NCBI GenBank assembly: GCA_025966135.1
Contig: JAOPVP010000076.1
Span: 62,001 to 126,000 of the forward strand
Direction of reading: 5' to 3'
Source: Frankiales bacterium
GTDB lineage: Bacteria; Actinomycetota; Actinomycetes; Mycobacteriales; SCTD01
Length of the DNA: 64,000 nucleotides
Below are positions 25,357 through 34,219 of the stretch, one piece after another. The notes beneath the pieces were generated by a model. That model saw only the letters and a program-made list of their open reading frames with translations, was not told the origin of the DNA and made no database searches. The position numbers and the translations under genes are program-made. How positions within the stretch are numbered: position 1 is the stretch's first letter; each line of letters starts with the position of its first letter.

Positions 25357-25357
25357 T

Positions 25358-25383
25358 AGGTCGCCCGCTTCTTCGCGACCTTG
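25358..25383. terminator. Hairpin after hemH
   Basis: AGGTCGC (25358-25364) pairs with GCGACCT (25375-25381) around a 10-base pyrimidine-rich loop, 2 bases after the hemH stop, followed by TTG. Short but well placed. Confidence 0.5.
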
Positions 25384-25429
25384 TCGGGCACCTGCAGGAG
25401 TCGCGGAACGGTGACCCGTCCCAGCCCGC

Positions 25430-26587
25430 CTACAGGGCCTGCTCGACCTCGTGGCGTGGGATGCCCAGCAGGAAGAGCACCGCGTCGAGGAACGGCACGG
25501 ACAGCGCCGTGTCGGCGGCGTCACGGACCACCGGCTTGGCGTTGAAGGCGATCCCCAGACCGGCGGCGTCGAGCATGTCGATGTCGTTCGCTCCGTCACC
25601 GATGGCCACTGTCTGCTCGGGCAGCAGGCCCTCCGCGAGTGCGAAGCGCCGCAGCGCCGCTGCCTTGCCCGCCCGGTCGACGACGTCGCCGACGACCCGG
25701 CCGGTCAGGAGCCCGTCCTTCACCTCGAGGACGTTGGCCAGGGCGTGGTCCAGCCCGAGCTCCTCCCGGAGGTCGTCGGTGACAGCGGTGAACCCGCCGC
25801 TGACGATCCCCACGGTCCAGCCGAGCCGCTTGAGGGTGCGCACCAGGGTCCGGGCCCCGGGCGTGAGCTTCACCGCCCGGCGGACCCGGTCGACCGCGGC
25901 CACAGGCAGGCCCTCGAGCAGCGCCACGCGGGCGCGTAGCGAAGCCTCGAAGTCCAGCTCACCGGACATCGCGGCCGCCGTCACCCGCGCGACCTCGGCC
26001 TCGCATCCTGCCTCGGCCGCCAGCATCTCGATCACCTCGCCCTGCACGAGCGTCGAGTCGACGTCCATCACGACCAGGCGCTTCGCGCGGCGGTAGATCG
26101 AGGCCCGCTCGACGGCGACGTCCACCTGCTGTGCCACAGCTTCGGCAGCCAGCTCGTGACGCAGCCGGACGGTGTTGCCGCCGGAGACGACGAGCTCGAA
26201 CGACTGCGCGGGCCAGGACGACAACCGGGAGATGCGCTCGATGTTGGCGCCGCAGGCCGCCAGGCGCCGGGCGATGCCGCCCAGGGCCGCTGGGGGTAGT
26301 GGGGCGCCCAGGACGACGACGTGGTGGCGCAGCTCCGGTACGGGCTCCACGTCGTCCAGCGGCGTGAACTCCACGTCCACGTCCAGCTCGGCCGCCAGCT
26401 GAGTGAGGGCTTCCAGGACCGCGTCGCCGCGGCCTTCGCCGGAGATGACCACGCCGAGGAGCAACCGGCCGTGCACGACCACCTGCTCGACGTCCTCGAC
26501 ACTGGCGCCGTGCTGGGTGAGCACGTCCATGAGCGCCGCCGTCACACCCGGGTGGTCACGTCCGGTGACCGTGACGAGCAGGCTCAT
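25430..26587 (-). CDS. serB: Phosphoserine phosphatase with ACT domains
   Basis: The 385-residue protein has an N-terminal ACT region (VTVTGRDHPGVTAALMDV, plus a second copy near residue 95). The HAD phosphatase domain follows, with the nucleophile in VMDVDSTLVQGE (about residue 175), GIVSGGFTAV (motif II) and AIGDGANDIDML (motif III). It makes serine from phosphoserine; the ACT part allows serine feedback. Start ATG 26587 overlaps the upstream gene stop by 4 bases. Confidence 0.95.
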   Translation of the reverse strand: MSLLVTVTGRDHPGVTAALMDVLTQHGASVEDVEQVVVHGRLLLGVVISGEGRGDAVLEALTQLAAELDVDVEFTPLDDVEPVPELRHHVVVLGAPLPPAALGGIARRLAACGANIERISRLSSWPAQSFELVVSGGNTVRLRHELAAEAVAQQVDVAVERASIYRRAKRLVVMDVDSTLVQGEVIEMLAAEAGCEAEVARVTAAAMSGELDFEASLRARVALLEGLPVAAVDRVRRAVKLTPGARTLVRTLKRLGWTVGIVSGGFTAVTDDLREELGLDHALANVLEVKDGLLTGRVVGDVVDRAGKAAALRRFALAEGLLPEQTVAIGDGANDIDMLDAAGLGIAFNAKPVVRDAADTALSVPFLDAVLFLLGIPRHEVEQAL

Positions 26588-27378
26588 CCGGAGACCCCAT
26601 GGGCGTTGTAGGCCGCCACTCTGGCGCGGCGCACGACCCGGGCGAGCTCACGCAGCACCCGGTCGCGCGCCTCGGCCTCCCGCGTGTCGATGGCCCCGCC
26701 GTCGTCCTGGCTCGCGAGGTGGATCACGCCTGCGAGCTGGCGTGCCTGCACCAGGACCTGCCGGGCCCGAGGCGGCCAGGAGCCGGGCAGCTCGTCGTCG
26801 TCGATGCCGTGGCGGGTGGCTCGACGCAGATCATCCAGGGCTTCGCCGATCTCGGGGTTCCAGCGTGCGACGTCCAGGTCGGCCAGAGACCGGGCCGCCT
26901 CCACCACACCGAGCCGGAGGTCGTGCTCAGCCTCGTGCAGGAACGGCCCAGGGTCGGGCCCGGACGCCTCCACGGGGAACGCCGTCCACAGCACCGTCGT
27001 GACCGTACCGTCGAGCTCGGAGCCGTGTGACGTGAGCGAGGGCACGAGTCCGGTACCGCCGCCGTCCGAACGCAGCGCCAGTACCCCCTCGCCGGCAACC
27101 AGGGCCGCTTGGGTGAAGGGGCCCGGACCGGGGAGCCCGAGCGGGTCGCCGGGGGCCGGGAGCACGAGCCGGAGTCGCCGTACCCCCTCTGCGCGCAACC
27201 GGCCGGCCGCCTGCTCGAGCTCGAGATCGTCGACCCACACACCAGTCACCGTGTGGTTCTCGTCGTGGGCTGTGACCCTTGCCACCAGCTCCGGCAGCGA
27301 GGCCTCACCCGAGAGCCAGGCGCTGGTCCAGCACGCGAGCAGCGCGCCGCGAGGGGGGAGGGGCAGGGACCAGGACAC
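26584..27378 (-). CDS. Conserved hypothetical protein upstream of serB
   Basis: About 264 residues, cytoplasmic, mixed alpha/beta, ending in a helical region with RARQVLVQARQLAGVI and ARDRVLRELARVVRRARVAAYNAHG. It is coupled to serB by a 4-base overlap. The start is probably GTG 27378 (or TTG 27384), because TAGGCT (27392-27387) is 8 bases before it. No family name is recalled and no function proposed; linkage with serB suggests a housekeeping role. Confidence 0.75.
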   Translation of the reverse strand: MSWSLPLPPRGALLACWTSAWLSGEASLPELVARVTAHDENHTVTGVWVDDLELEQAAGRLRAEGVRRLRLVLPAPGDPLGLPGPGPFTQAALVAGEGVLALRSDGGGTGLVPSLTSHGSELDGTVTTVLWTAFPVEASGPDPGPFLHEAEHDLRLGVVEAARSLADLDVARWNPEIGEALDDLRRATRHGIDDDELPGSWPPRARQVLVQARQLAGVIHLASQDDGGAIDTREAEARDRVLRELARVVRRARVAAYNAHGVSG

Positions 27379-27386
27379 GAACAACG

Positions 27387-27458
27387 AGCCTACGAGGCGC
27401 CCGCAGCGAAGGGTTCGGGGTGTCGCAGGAGGCGGTCGGCCGGCAGGTCACCTAGCGT
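27387..27458. promoter_or_regulatory. Two divergent leaderless -10 elements
   Basis: TAGGCT on the minus strand (27392-27387) serves the serB-upstream gene. TAGCGT on the plus strand (27453-27458) lies 6 bases before GTG 27465 of the DUF3097 gene. Confidence 0.58.
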
Positions 27459-27464
27459 CGGGAC

Positions 27465-28259
27465 GTGCGCTCGTACGACGGGATCGATCTGACCCCCCCG
27501 CAGAAGGCTGCCCCTCCGGACGTGCCCGCGGAACTCGGCCTCGTGGTCGAGGAGGTCCTCACCGGCTGGTGCGGCGCGGTGGTGGAGTGCGACAAGGAGC
27601 GCGTCAGCCTCGAGGACCGACACGGCAAGGTCCGGGTGTTCCCGCTGGGCGTGTTCCTGCTCGAGGGCTCTCCGGTCACCCTGGTGCGGCCGACGCAGCA
27701 GGCGCGGCCGAAGGGACCGAGGCGCACGGCCAGCGGCTCGATCGCCGTCGAGGGGCTCACTGCCAGGGTTGCCAGGGCGGGTCGGATCTGGGTCGAGGGC
27801 AAGCACGATGCCGAGCTGGTGGAGCGGGTCTGGGGTCATGACTTGCGGGTCGAGGGCGTGGTGGTCGAGCCATTGGACGGTGTCGATGACCTGCCGGGAC
27901 TGGTTCAGCGGTTCGGGCCGAGTCGGACCCAGCGCCTCGGCGTGCTTGTGGATCACCTCGTCGCGGGCAGCAAGGAGAGCCGGATCGTCGCCGCGGTCAC
28001 CAGTCCGCACGTGCTCGTCACGGGCCACCCGTACGTCGACGTGTGGCAGGCCGTGAAGCCCGCAGCGGTGGGCATCGCCGCCTGGCCGGACGTGCCACGT
28101 GGGCGGCCCTGGAAGGAGGGCGTCTGCGCGGCCCTGGGCTGGGGGCAGACCTGGGAGGGCTGGAAGCGCGTCCTCGCGGCAGTCGACAGCTACACCGACA
28201 TCGAGGTGCCCCTGCTGCAGTCCGTCGAGCGCCTGATCGACTTCGTGACCGATACGTGA
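27465..28259 (+). CDS. DUF3097 family protein
   Basis: The 264-residue protein matches DUF3097, widespread in Actinobacteria. It has an N-terminal beta-rich segment (GWCGAVVECDKERVSLEDRHGKVR region) and a toprim-like part with IWVEGKHDAELVERVWGHDLR and LGVLVDHLV. Toprim-like folds act on nucleic acids, so a nuclease or primase-related activity is possible but unproven. GTG 27465 is predicted leaderless. Its stop lies within a 21-bp palindrome that reaches the next start. Confidence 0.86.
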   Translation: MRSYDGIDLTPPQKAAPPDVPAELGLVVEEVLTGWCGAVVECDKERVSLEDRHGKVRVFPLGVFLLEGSPVTLVRPTQQARPKGPRRTASGSIAVEGLTARVARAGRIWVEGKHDAELVERVWGHDLRVEGVVVEPLDGVDDLPGLVQRFGPSRTQRLGVLVDHLVAGSKESRIVAAVTSPHVLVTGHPYVDVWQAVKPAAVGIAAWPDVPRGRPWKEGVCAALGWGQTWEGWKRVLAAVDSYTDIEVPLLQSVERLIDFVTDT

Positions 28260-28273
28260 GAACTTCTCACGTA
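28253..28273. promoter_or_regulatory. 21-bp perfect palindrome spanning a stop and a start codon
   Basis: TACGTGAGAA (28253-28262), C, then TTCTCACGTA (28264-28273). The arms are 10 bp and perfect. The DUF3097 stop TGA (28257-28259) and the A of the ceramidase ATG (28273) are inside it. Low GC content is unusual here, so an operator for a dimeric regulator is likelier than a terminator. Confidence 0.75.
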
Positions 28274-30579
28274 TGCGGAGATATGTCGTGGTGGTCCTGC
28301 TCGGTCTGACTGTCCTCACTGTGCAGCAAGGGAGGGCGCAGACCGTCGACCCACTGCAGGTGGGCGTGGGTCGCGCGGACATCACGTCGCCGACCGGCTA
28401 CTACATGCAGGGCTGGGTCCGCAGCGACGCGGTGCTGAGGGGAGTGCACACCCGGATCGAGGCTCGGGCCATCGTGCTCAAGCGCGGCAGCCAGAAGCTC
28501 GCCCTGGTCGCCGAGGACCTCAACGGCATCGCCGGCGGTGTGGTCAAGGCTGCCGCCGATCGCCTAGCCAGTAGGGGTTTCAGCGAGAGCAACATCATCG
28601 TGTCGGCCAGCCACACGCACGCCGCGCCCAGCGGCTACTACAACTTCGGGACGTACAACACGGTCTTCATGACGACTGGGACCCTGACCGCGCAGAACGT
28701 CACCGGCGCGATCGACCCGCAGCTCTATGCCTTCGAGGTCCGTCAGCTGGTCGCCGCGATCACCCGGGCTGACGACAACCTCGGGCCGGGCAGGATCGGC
28801 TGGTCGACGACCCAGCTGGTCGGGCTGACCGCCAATCGCAGCTTGGAGGCGCACCTGCGGGACCACGGGATCGTGAAGGCCGCCGGCACCGGCAAGGTCT
28901 CCGACGACCCCAAGGGCTATGTCGACACCATCGATCCTGAGGTGCAGGTGCTGCGGGTCGACAAGGACGGTGTCGGGCCGGTCGGGATGTGGTCGACGTT
29001 CGCCGACCACGGCACGGTGAACAAGTACCAGTTCGGGGTCTACAACGCCGATCACCACGGCTCCGCGACGCGCGTGGTCGAGCAGCAGATCCGCGCCCTC
29101 GGACACGTCCCGCAGAGCCAGGACGTAGTGAACGCGTACGGCAACACCGACGAGGCTGACCAGTCCGCAGGTCTGACTCGCAGCGGGCCGGCCGCCGCCG
29201 ACGAAGTCGGCCGGGTCGAGGCCACGGCGATGCTGGCAGCGTGGAAGGCCGCCGGTGCGCACCTGACGAACACCCCGCAGATCAGCACCAGGTGGACCCG
29301 ACTCTGCTTCTGCGGCCAGGGCACCCCTGACGGCCCGGTCTCCAAGACCGCAACGCCGGGACTCCCGCTGTTCACCGGCTCGGAAGAGGGCCGAGGCCCG
29401 CTCTACGACCTCGACCACCAGCACTTCGAGGGCGTGGCGAGCCCAGTCGTTGATCCCCTCGATCCGGCACAGGGTCACAAGGTCGTCGTCCCCACGGGCC
29501 TGATGAGCAAGGGATCCACGCCGACGGCGGTGCCTCTGACCGTCGCGCGCGTCGGCGAGCGGCTCATCGCGACCATCCCCGGTGAGATGACCGTGGACAT
29601 GGGGCGCCGGGTGCGTGGGGCCGTCGCGCTGATGGCCCAGGGCCACGGCATCGAGGCGGTCCAGCTCTCCGGTCTGGCCAACGAGTACCTGTCGTACTTC
29701 ACGAGCCCGCAGGAGTACGACGCCCAGCACTACGAGGGGGGCTCGACGATGTACGGCAGGGAGTCGAGCGTCCTGCTGATGCAGCAGCTGCAGCTGCTCA
29801 CCCAGGCCCTTTTCAACGACACCGCGGCGGCTGCCCCCGACTCCGAGGACCCGACCAACGGCGTCGCCGCCACCGCAGCCCCGTTCGGCACCGGTGCGAC
29901 CCGTGCGACGGTGCGCAGTCAGCCGACGACGACGCAGCGCTTCCAGCGGGCAACGTTGTCCTGGCAGGGTGGCGTCAAGGGCCTCGACATGAGGGTGGGC
30001 CAGGCCTTCGTGTCGGTGGAGCGGGTCGGCCACGGCACCGCTGCGGACGACCTCGGGCTGCAGATCCTCTGGCGCGTGGACGACAACGGCGTCTACTCCG
30101 CCGAGTGGGAGGTGCCGCGGGACGCCCCCGCCGGCAGCTACCGCTTCGTCGTCACAGCCAACCACTACCGGCTCGACTCGCGTCCCTTCACCGTGACGCC
30201 GGCGACAACGCTGTCGGTGCAGGGCAAGCAGGTTCGCTACCCCGATCCGGTCGTCAACGTCGACCTGACGGCACGGCCCCCGACAGCCGACGGGGGCAGC
30301 TTGGTCGCCACGGCAGGCGCGGTCGCGCCCGGCGGAGCACGGGACCGCTACGGGAACTGCAACGGCGCCCAGGCCACCACGTCCGGGCCGCGCACCGGTG
30401 CGGATGCCGGTGCCGACCCGGCTGTCTGCGGGCAGTCCGACAACGACCCGCACGTCGTCACACCCAGCCGAGCAGGCGACGGCGCCCTCGCGGCTACGGG
30501 GGCCAGTGCCTGGCTCGCTGTGCTCGGTGTCGGCTTGCTCGCCTGTGCGGGCTTCGGTGTGCGACGGAGTGCGGCCTAG
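28273..30579 (+). CDS. Secreted neutral ceramidase-like enzyme with LAXTG surface anchor
   Basis: The 768-residue protein has a signal peptide (residues 1-22, ending GRAQ) and a neutral/alkaline ceramidase domain with GVGRADITSPTG, zinc ligands in SASHTHAAPSG (114-116), FADHGTV near 240 and the probable serine nucleophile region NTDEADQSAGL near 300. A beta-sandwich C-terminal domain follows. The tail LAATG (739-743), a hydrophobic segment and GVRRSAA form a sortase signal of the LAXTG type. Ceramidases hydrolyse N-acyl sphingosines; as Actinobacteria rarely make ceramide, the substrate may be environmental or another N-acyl amide. ATG 28273 abuts the palindrome and no clear ribosome site is seen. 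Confidence 0.85.
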   Translation: MRRYVVVVLLGLTVLTVQQGRAQTVDPLQVGVGRADITSPTGYYMQGWVRSDAVLRGVHTRIEARAIVLKRGSQKLALVAEDLNGIAGGVVKAAADRLASRGFSESNIIVSASHTHAAPSGYYNFGTYNTVFMTTGTLTAQNVTGAIDPQLYAFEVRQLVAAITRADDNLGPGRIGWSTTQLVGLTANRSLEAHLRDHGIVKAAGTGKVSDDPKGYVDTIDPEVQVLRVDKDGVGPVGMWSTFADHGTVNKYQFGVYNADHHGSATRVVEQQIRALGHVPQSQDVVNAYGNTDEADQSAGLTRSGPAAADEVGRVEATAMLAAWKAAGAHLTNTPQISTRWTRLCFCGQGTPDGPVSKTATPGLPLFTGSEEGRGPLYDLDHQHFEGVASPVVDPLDPAQGHKVVVPTGLMSKGSTPTAVPLTVARVGERLIATIPGEMTVDMGRRVRGAVALMAQGHGIEAVQLSGLANEYLSYFTSPQEYDAQHYEGGSTMYGRESSVLLMQQLQLLTQALFNDTAAAAPDSEDPTNGVAATAAPFGTGATRATVRSQPTTTQRFQRATLSWQGGVKGLDMRVGQAFVSVERVGHGTAADDLGLQILWRVDDNGVYSAEWEVPRDAPAGSYRFVVTANHYRLDSRPFTVTPATTLSVQGKQVRYPDPVVNVDLTARPPTADGGSLVATAGAVAPGGARDRYGNCNGAQATTSGPRTGADAGADPAVCGQSDNDPHVVTPSRAGDGALAATGASAWLAVLGVGLLACAGFGVRRSAA

Positions 30580-30613
30580 GACCGCCTCGTCCGGGTATGC
30601 CCGGGTCGGCATG

Positions 30614-30650
30614 ACGAAGGGCGATCCTCATCGAGAGGATCGCCCTTCGT
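30614..30650. terminator. Perfect 16-bp-stem terminator
   Basis: 30614-30629 pairs with 30635-30650 without mismatch around the 5-base loop ATCGA. It separates the ceramidase-like gene from the convergent small membrane protein gene and should act in both directions. Confidence 0.85.
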
Positions 30651-30664
30651 GCCAGCGATTCGCG

Positions 30665-30811
30665 TCACCACACTCTGCGACGGGTCCCACCCAGCGGCAA
30701 GAAGTTCACCACCAGTCCGACCAGCAGCAGGATGAGTCCGATGACAAACAGGACATGGAGGCTGCTCACGACAGCACCCAGGATCAGGAGTACAAGACCA
30801 AGCGCGATCAC
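30665..30811 (-). CDS. Small membrane protein (DUF6131-like)
   Basis: A 48-residue, almost entirely hydrophobic protein (IALGLVLLILGAVV and LFVIGLILLLVGLVV, two helices) with a basic tail TRRRVW. GTG 30811 is the start because GAAGGAGA lies 6 bases upstream; the longer open frame has no such site. It resembles the small DUF6131-type actinobacterial proteins. Function unknown. Confidence 0.7.
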   Translation of the reverse strand: MIALGLVLLILGAVVSSLHVLFVIGLILLLVGLVVNFLPLGGTRRRVW

Positions 30812-30919
30812 GTGGGTCTCCTTCGTCGCATCGATCCGCACCGGTGTGGTGCCTACGAGGCACATGCCCTGCAACGCAAGGGATCTAACCCGATCTAGCC
30901 CGGGAAGCCGAAGTCGGTA

Positions 30920-31873
30920 TCAGCCCGCGGGGAGGGCTGTGAGCGCTGCTGCGTCTTCGTCCGCACCGGTGAGAAGGTGGCGCCACACCGACGGGTCGTG
31001 GGCCGCAGGGGTGGTGCTGGCGAGAAACCCGAGCACAATGCCGGCGAACCCGTCGGGGCAGCTGCGGTGGGGCAGGTGGCCAGCGCGGGCGACCACCTCG
31101 AGGCGCGCACCGGGCAGTGCATCCGCCGCCAGCCGCGCATGGCTGACGGGTAGCACCGGATCGCGGGAGCCCCACACCAGCAGGGTCGGGGTCGCGGCGG
31201 TGAGGTAGAGCCGGTCACGGCTCGTCACGGACTGGCCGCGGACGTCGACGACCGCCCGCAAGGTGCGCAAGAAGGCTGCCCGGGTCGCACGATCCTGTAG
31301 GCCCTCCCATACCCGGCCGACTTCCTCGACGTCGCTTCTGTCGAACAAGCCGAGGTTGGCGACCATTCTGGAGACGCCGAGGAGTGACGTACGCAACGGC
31401 CTGCGAGCCGACACAGCGATCGCGGTCGAGGCACCGGGAAGCGCCGCGGCTCGCAGGAGTGGATGCACTTCGGCACCCAGTCCGCCGGATGCCACCAGGA
31501 CGAGGCGTTCGACGCGCTCGGGGTACTGGTAGGCGAACTGCAGGGCGACCCCGCCACCGAGGCTGTGGCCGACGACGGTGGCCCGCTCGACTCCCAGCAC
31601 GACCATCAGGTCCCGCATGCCGTTGGCGAAACCACCCACCGAGTAGTCGGCGCGCGGTTTGTCGGAGGCGCCGTGGCCGAGCAGGTCCGGAGCAACCACG
31701 GTGTAGCGCTGGGCCAGCAGCGGGACGACCTCCTCCCACGTGCGGGAGGAGTCGCCCAGTCCGTGGATGAGCCACAGGACGGGGGCTGTGCCGAGGCGAG
31801 GGCCGGCCAGCACGTACGCCCGTCGGTGCCCATGGACGACCCGGGTCTCGCGGCGGAGGAGGACGGCGGGCAT
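30920..31873 (-). CDS. Alpha/beta-fold hydrolase
   Basis: The 317-residue protein has the canonical hydrolase features: oxyanion region LWLIHGLGDSSRTWEEV (about residue 35), nucleophile elbow VVGHSLGGGVALQFAY (about residue 105), acid in WGSRDPVLPVS and histidine in AGHLPHRS (about residue 280). A cap domain lies between. Substrate unknown. Start ATG 31873; a 1052-codon open frame continues through this region to 34078 but is not a real gene. Confidence 0.87.
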   Translation of the reverse strand: MPAVLLRRETRVVHGHRRAYVLAGPRLGTAPVLWLIHGLGDSSRTWEEVVPLLAQRYTVVAPDLLGHGASDKPRADYSVGGFANGMRDLMVVLGVERATVVGHSLGGGVALQFAYQYPERVERLVLVASGGLGAEVHPLLRAAALPGASTAIAVSARRPLRTSLLGVSRMVANLGLFDRSDVEEVGRVWEGLQDRATRAAFLRTLRAVVDVRGQSVTSRDRLYLTAATPTLLVWGSRDPVLPVSHARLAADALPGARLEVVARAGHLPHRSCPDGFAGIVLGFLASTTPAAHDPSVWRHLLTGADEDAAALTALPAG

Positions 31874-32011
31874 CGCAGCATGATGCCTGATCGGTGATTC
31901 GAGAGGAAGCGACGGCGCGCCACGTCGTCGCCGACGGACCCCTCGCCTAGTGTCTGACGGTCGCCGCCGGCCTGCGCGGCCAAGCCTGGCAGCACGACCG
32001 GAAGAGCTGAG

Positions 32012-33721
32012 TTGACCGCCCCGCAACAAGCCCCTGACGCGCCCGTCGCTGCCCCTCTCCGGGTCTGGCAACGGGCCGCCCTGGTGAAGTACCTCCGGGC
32101 CAACCCGCGCGACTTCCTGGCCGTTGCCACGCCCGGCGCCGGCAAGACGACCTTCGCGCTCCGCATCGCCTCCGAGCTCCTCGCGAGCGGCGCCGTCCAG
32201 GCCGTCACCGTGGTGGCCCCCACCGAGCACCTGAAGACCCAGTGGGCGCTGGCCGCGGGCAAGGTCGGCATCATGCTCGACCCCGGTTTCAAGAACTCCA
32301 TGGGCTCGACCAGTGCCGACTTCCACGGTGTCGTCGTGACCTACGCCGGCGTCGCGGCGCACCCGCTGCTGCACCGGGCCCGGACCGAGCGCCGCCGTAC
32401 CCTGGTCATCCTGGACGAGGTCCACCACGCCGGCGACGCGCTGTCCTGGGGTGACGCCGTCAGGGAGGCCTTCGAGCCCGCCACCCGACGCCTGTGCCTG
32501 ACCGGCACCCCGTTCCGGTCCGACACCAACCCCATCCCGTTCGTCCGCTACGAGCGCGGCAACGACGGCATCACCCGCTCCGCGAGCGACCACTCCTACG
32601 GCTACACCGACGCCTTGCGCGACGGGGTCGTGCGCCCGGTCCTGTTCATGGCCTACTCCGGTACGGCGACCTGGCGGACCCGGGCCGGTGAGGAGATCAG
32701 CGCCACCCTCGGCGAGCCGCTCACCGTCGAGCAGACGGCGCATGCGTGGCGCACTGCCCTGGACCCGCACGGCGACTGGATGCCCGCCGTCTTGGAGGCG
32801 GCCGACCGCCGACTGACTCAGGTCCGACGCGGGATGCCCGACGCCGGCGGGATGGTGATCGCCAGCGACCACAAGAGCGCCAAGCTCTACGCCGAGCTCC
32901 TGCAGGGCATCACGGGCAAGCAGCCCGTCGTGGTGCTGTCCGACGACCCGACCGCCTCGAAGAAGATCGCCGCGTTCGAGGTGTCCGACGACCGTTGGCT
33001 GGTCGCCGTCCGGATGGTCTCGGAGGGGGTCGACATCCCGCGCCTGGCCGTCGGCGTCTACGGCACGAGCGTCCAGACCCCGCTGTTCTTCGCGCAGGCA
33101 GTCGGGCGCTTCGTCCGGAACCGCAGGCCAGGGGAGACCGCATCGGTGTTCGTGCCGTCCGTCCCGGTGCTGCTGGCCCTGGCTGCCGAGATGGAGCTCG
33201 AGCGCGACCACGCCCTCGACGGCCCGGCCAAGGAGCAGTTCCTCGCCGACGAGCTGATGGCCGCGGCCAATCGCACGGAGAAGGAGGGTGAGGACGAGGA
33301 GGGCTTCGTCGCGCTGCAAGCCTCCGCCCACCTCGACCGCGTCATCTACGACGGTGGCGAGTACGGCACCGGTGCGGCCGTCGGTTCGGAGAGCGAGCAG
33401 GACTTCCTCGGACTCCCCGGCCTCCTGGCCCCGGAGCAGGTAGCGGTCCTTCTTCAACAGCACCAGGCAAAGCAGCTCAAGAAGACACCCGTCGTGGCCC
33501 CGCTCGAGGAGCGTCCGCGGACGGCCTTCGAGGTGCTCTCCGGTCTGCGTAAGGAGCTCAACGGGATGGTCGGTGCCTGGCACCACCGCACCGGAAAGGC
33601 GCACGGTGTCGTGCACGCGGAGCTGCGCAGCGCCTGCGGTGGCCCGCCGTCGGCACAGGCGACCGCCCAGCAGCTCCAGGACCGCATCGAGACCATGCGC
33701 CGCTGGGCGCGAGAACGCTGA
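32012..33721 (+). CDS. SF2 DEAD/DEAH-box helicase
   Basis: The 569-residue protein has RecA-like domain 1 with motif I ATPGAGKTTFA (about residue 45), VVAPTEHLKTQW, motif II LVILDEVHHAGD and motif III LTGTPFRSD. Domain 2 ends in motif VI QAVGRFVRNRRPGE (about residue 370), followed by a C-terminal helical region. It resembles the XPB/restriction-subunit R branch found as a single gene in Actinobacteria, probably for DNA repair. No methylase or specificity gene is adjacent, so a restriction system is unlikely. TTG start at 32012 with GGAAGAG upstream; TAGTGT at 31948-31953 may be its -10. Confidence 0.85.
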   Translation: MTAPQQAPDAPVAAPLRVWQRAALVKYLRANPRDFLAVATPGAGKTTFALRIASELLASGAVQAVTVVAPTEHLKTQWALAAGKVGIMLDPGFKNSMGSTSADFHGVVVTYAGVAAHPLLHRARTERRRTLVILDEVHHAGDALSWGDAVREAFEPATRRLCLTGTPFRSDTNPIPFVRYERGNDGITRSASDHSYGYTDALRDGVVRPVLFMAYSGTATWRTRAGEEISATLGEPLTVEQTAHAWRTALDPHGDWMPAVLEAADRRLTQVRRGMPDAGGMVIASDHKSAKLYAELLQGITGKQPVVVLSDDPTASKKIAAFEVSDDRWLVAVRMVSEGVDIPRLAVGVYGTSVQTPLFFAQAVGRFVRNRRPGETASVFVPSVPVLLALAAEMELERDHALDGPAKEQFLADELMAAANRTEKEGEDEEGFVALQASAHLDRVIYDGGEYGTGAAVGSESEQDFLGLPGLLAPEQVAVLLQQHQAKQLKKTPVVAPLEERPRTAFEVLSGLRKELNGMVGAWHHRTGKAHGVVHAELRSACGGPPSAQATAQQLQDRIETMRRWARER

Positions 33722-33735
33722 GCACGGACGGGGCG

Positions 33736-33993
33736 TCAGGAGCGCGCGCGGGCCGGCCCAGGTGTCGGGGGAGATGCGCGGGGCGGGGCCGGGCGCAGGA
33801 CGAGGGAGTCCAGCAGCTCTTGGGTGGAGGCGGCGACGGACTCCACGGCCGCGTGGAAGGCGTCGGTGTTGGCGGCCGACGGTGCCCGCATCCCGGCGAT
33901 CTTCCGGACGTACTGCAGCGCCGCGGCGCGCACGTCCTCGTCCGTGACCGTCTCGGCCATCGGCGCCCGGAGCGTCTTGATCGACCGGCACAT
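33736..33993 (-). CDS. DUF2277 family protein
   Basis: The 85-residue protein starts MCRSIKTLRAP and has TDEDVRAAALQYVRKIAGMRAPSAAN, the DUF2277 signature. It is helical with a proline- and arginine-rich tail. The family is widespread and of unknown function, with a strictly conserved N-terminal MCRSI. It lies 5 bases after the stop of the small membrane protein gene, so the two form an operon. Confidence 0.9.
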   Translation of the reverse strand: MCRSIKTLRAPMAETVTDEDVRAAALQYVRKIAGMRAPSAANTDAFHAAVESVAASTQELLDSLVLRPAPPRASPPTPGPARARS

Positions 33994-33998
33994 GGCGG

Positions 33999-34184
33999 TT
34001 AGTACGCGTCGTCCATGACGTGGTAGACCCCGCCCACGATGAGTCCCGCCAGCAGCAGGACTCCGCCGCTGATGGCAAGCGGGAGGGAGTGCATCGGCAG
34101 GGCGAAGCCGAGCAGGATGCTCGCCACCACGATGAGCAGCACGGTGACCCAGGAAGTCGGTCGGACGTTGTGGCCGCTGGCCAT
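33999..34184 (-). CDS. Small two-helix membrane protein
   Basis: A 61-residue protein with two hydrophobic segments (VTVLLIVVASILLGFAL and LAISGGVLLLAGLIVGGV) and an acidic end (HVMDDAY). ATG 34184 is supported by GAGGAGG 7 bases upstream and a TAGAGT -10 element (34225-34220) about 36 bases before. No known function. Confidence 0.75.
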   Translation of the reverse strand: MASGHNVRPTSWVTVLLIVVASILLGFALPMHSLPLAISGGVLLLAGLIVGGVYHVMDDAY

Positions 34185-34219
34185 GGATGCCTCCTCAGGC
34201 GCGTGATGGAACATCTGCA

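Noticed and set aside
28564..30612. A 682-codon minus-strand frame opposite the ceramidase-like gene.
   Set aside because: Antisense shadow of a gene with clear signal peptide, catalytic motifs and anchor; composition is Arg/Val/Gly-rich without recognisable domains.
32012..33721. Restriction-modification system based on the SF2 helicase.
   Set aside because: No methyltransferase, specificity subunit or nuclease gene is next to it.
31874..34078. A minus-strand frame of 1052 codons extending the alpha/beta hydrolase upstream to 34078.
   Set aside because: The extra 730 codons lie antisense to the helicase gene, have random arginine- and glycine-rich composition and no domains. The hydrolase begins properly at ATG 31873.
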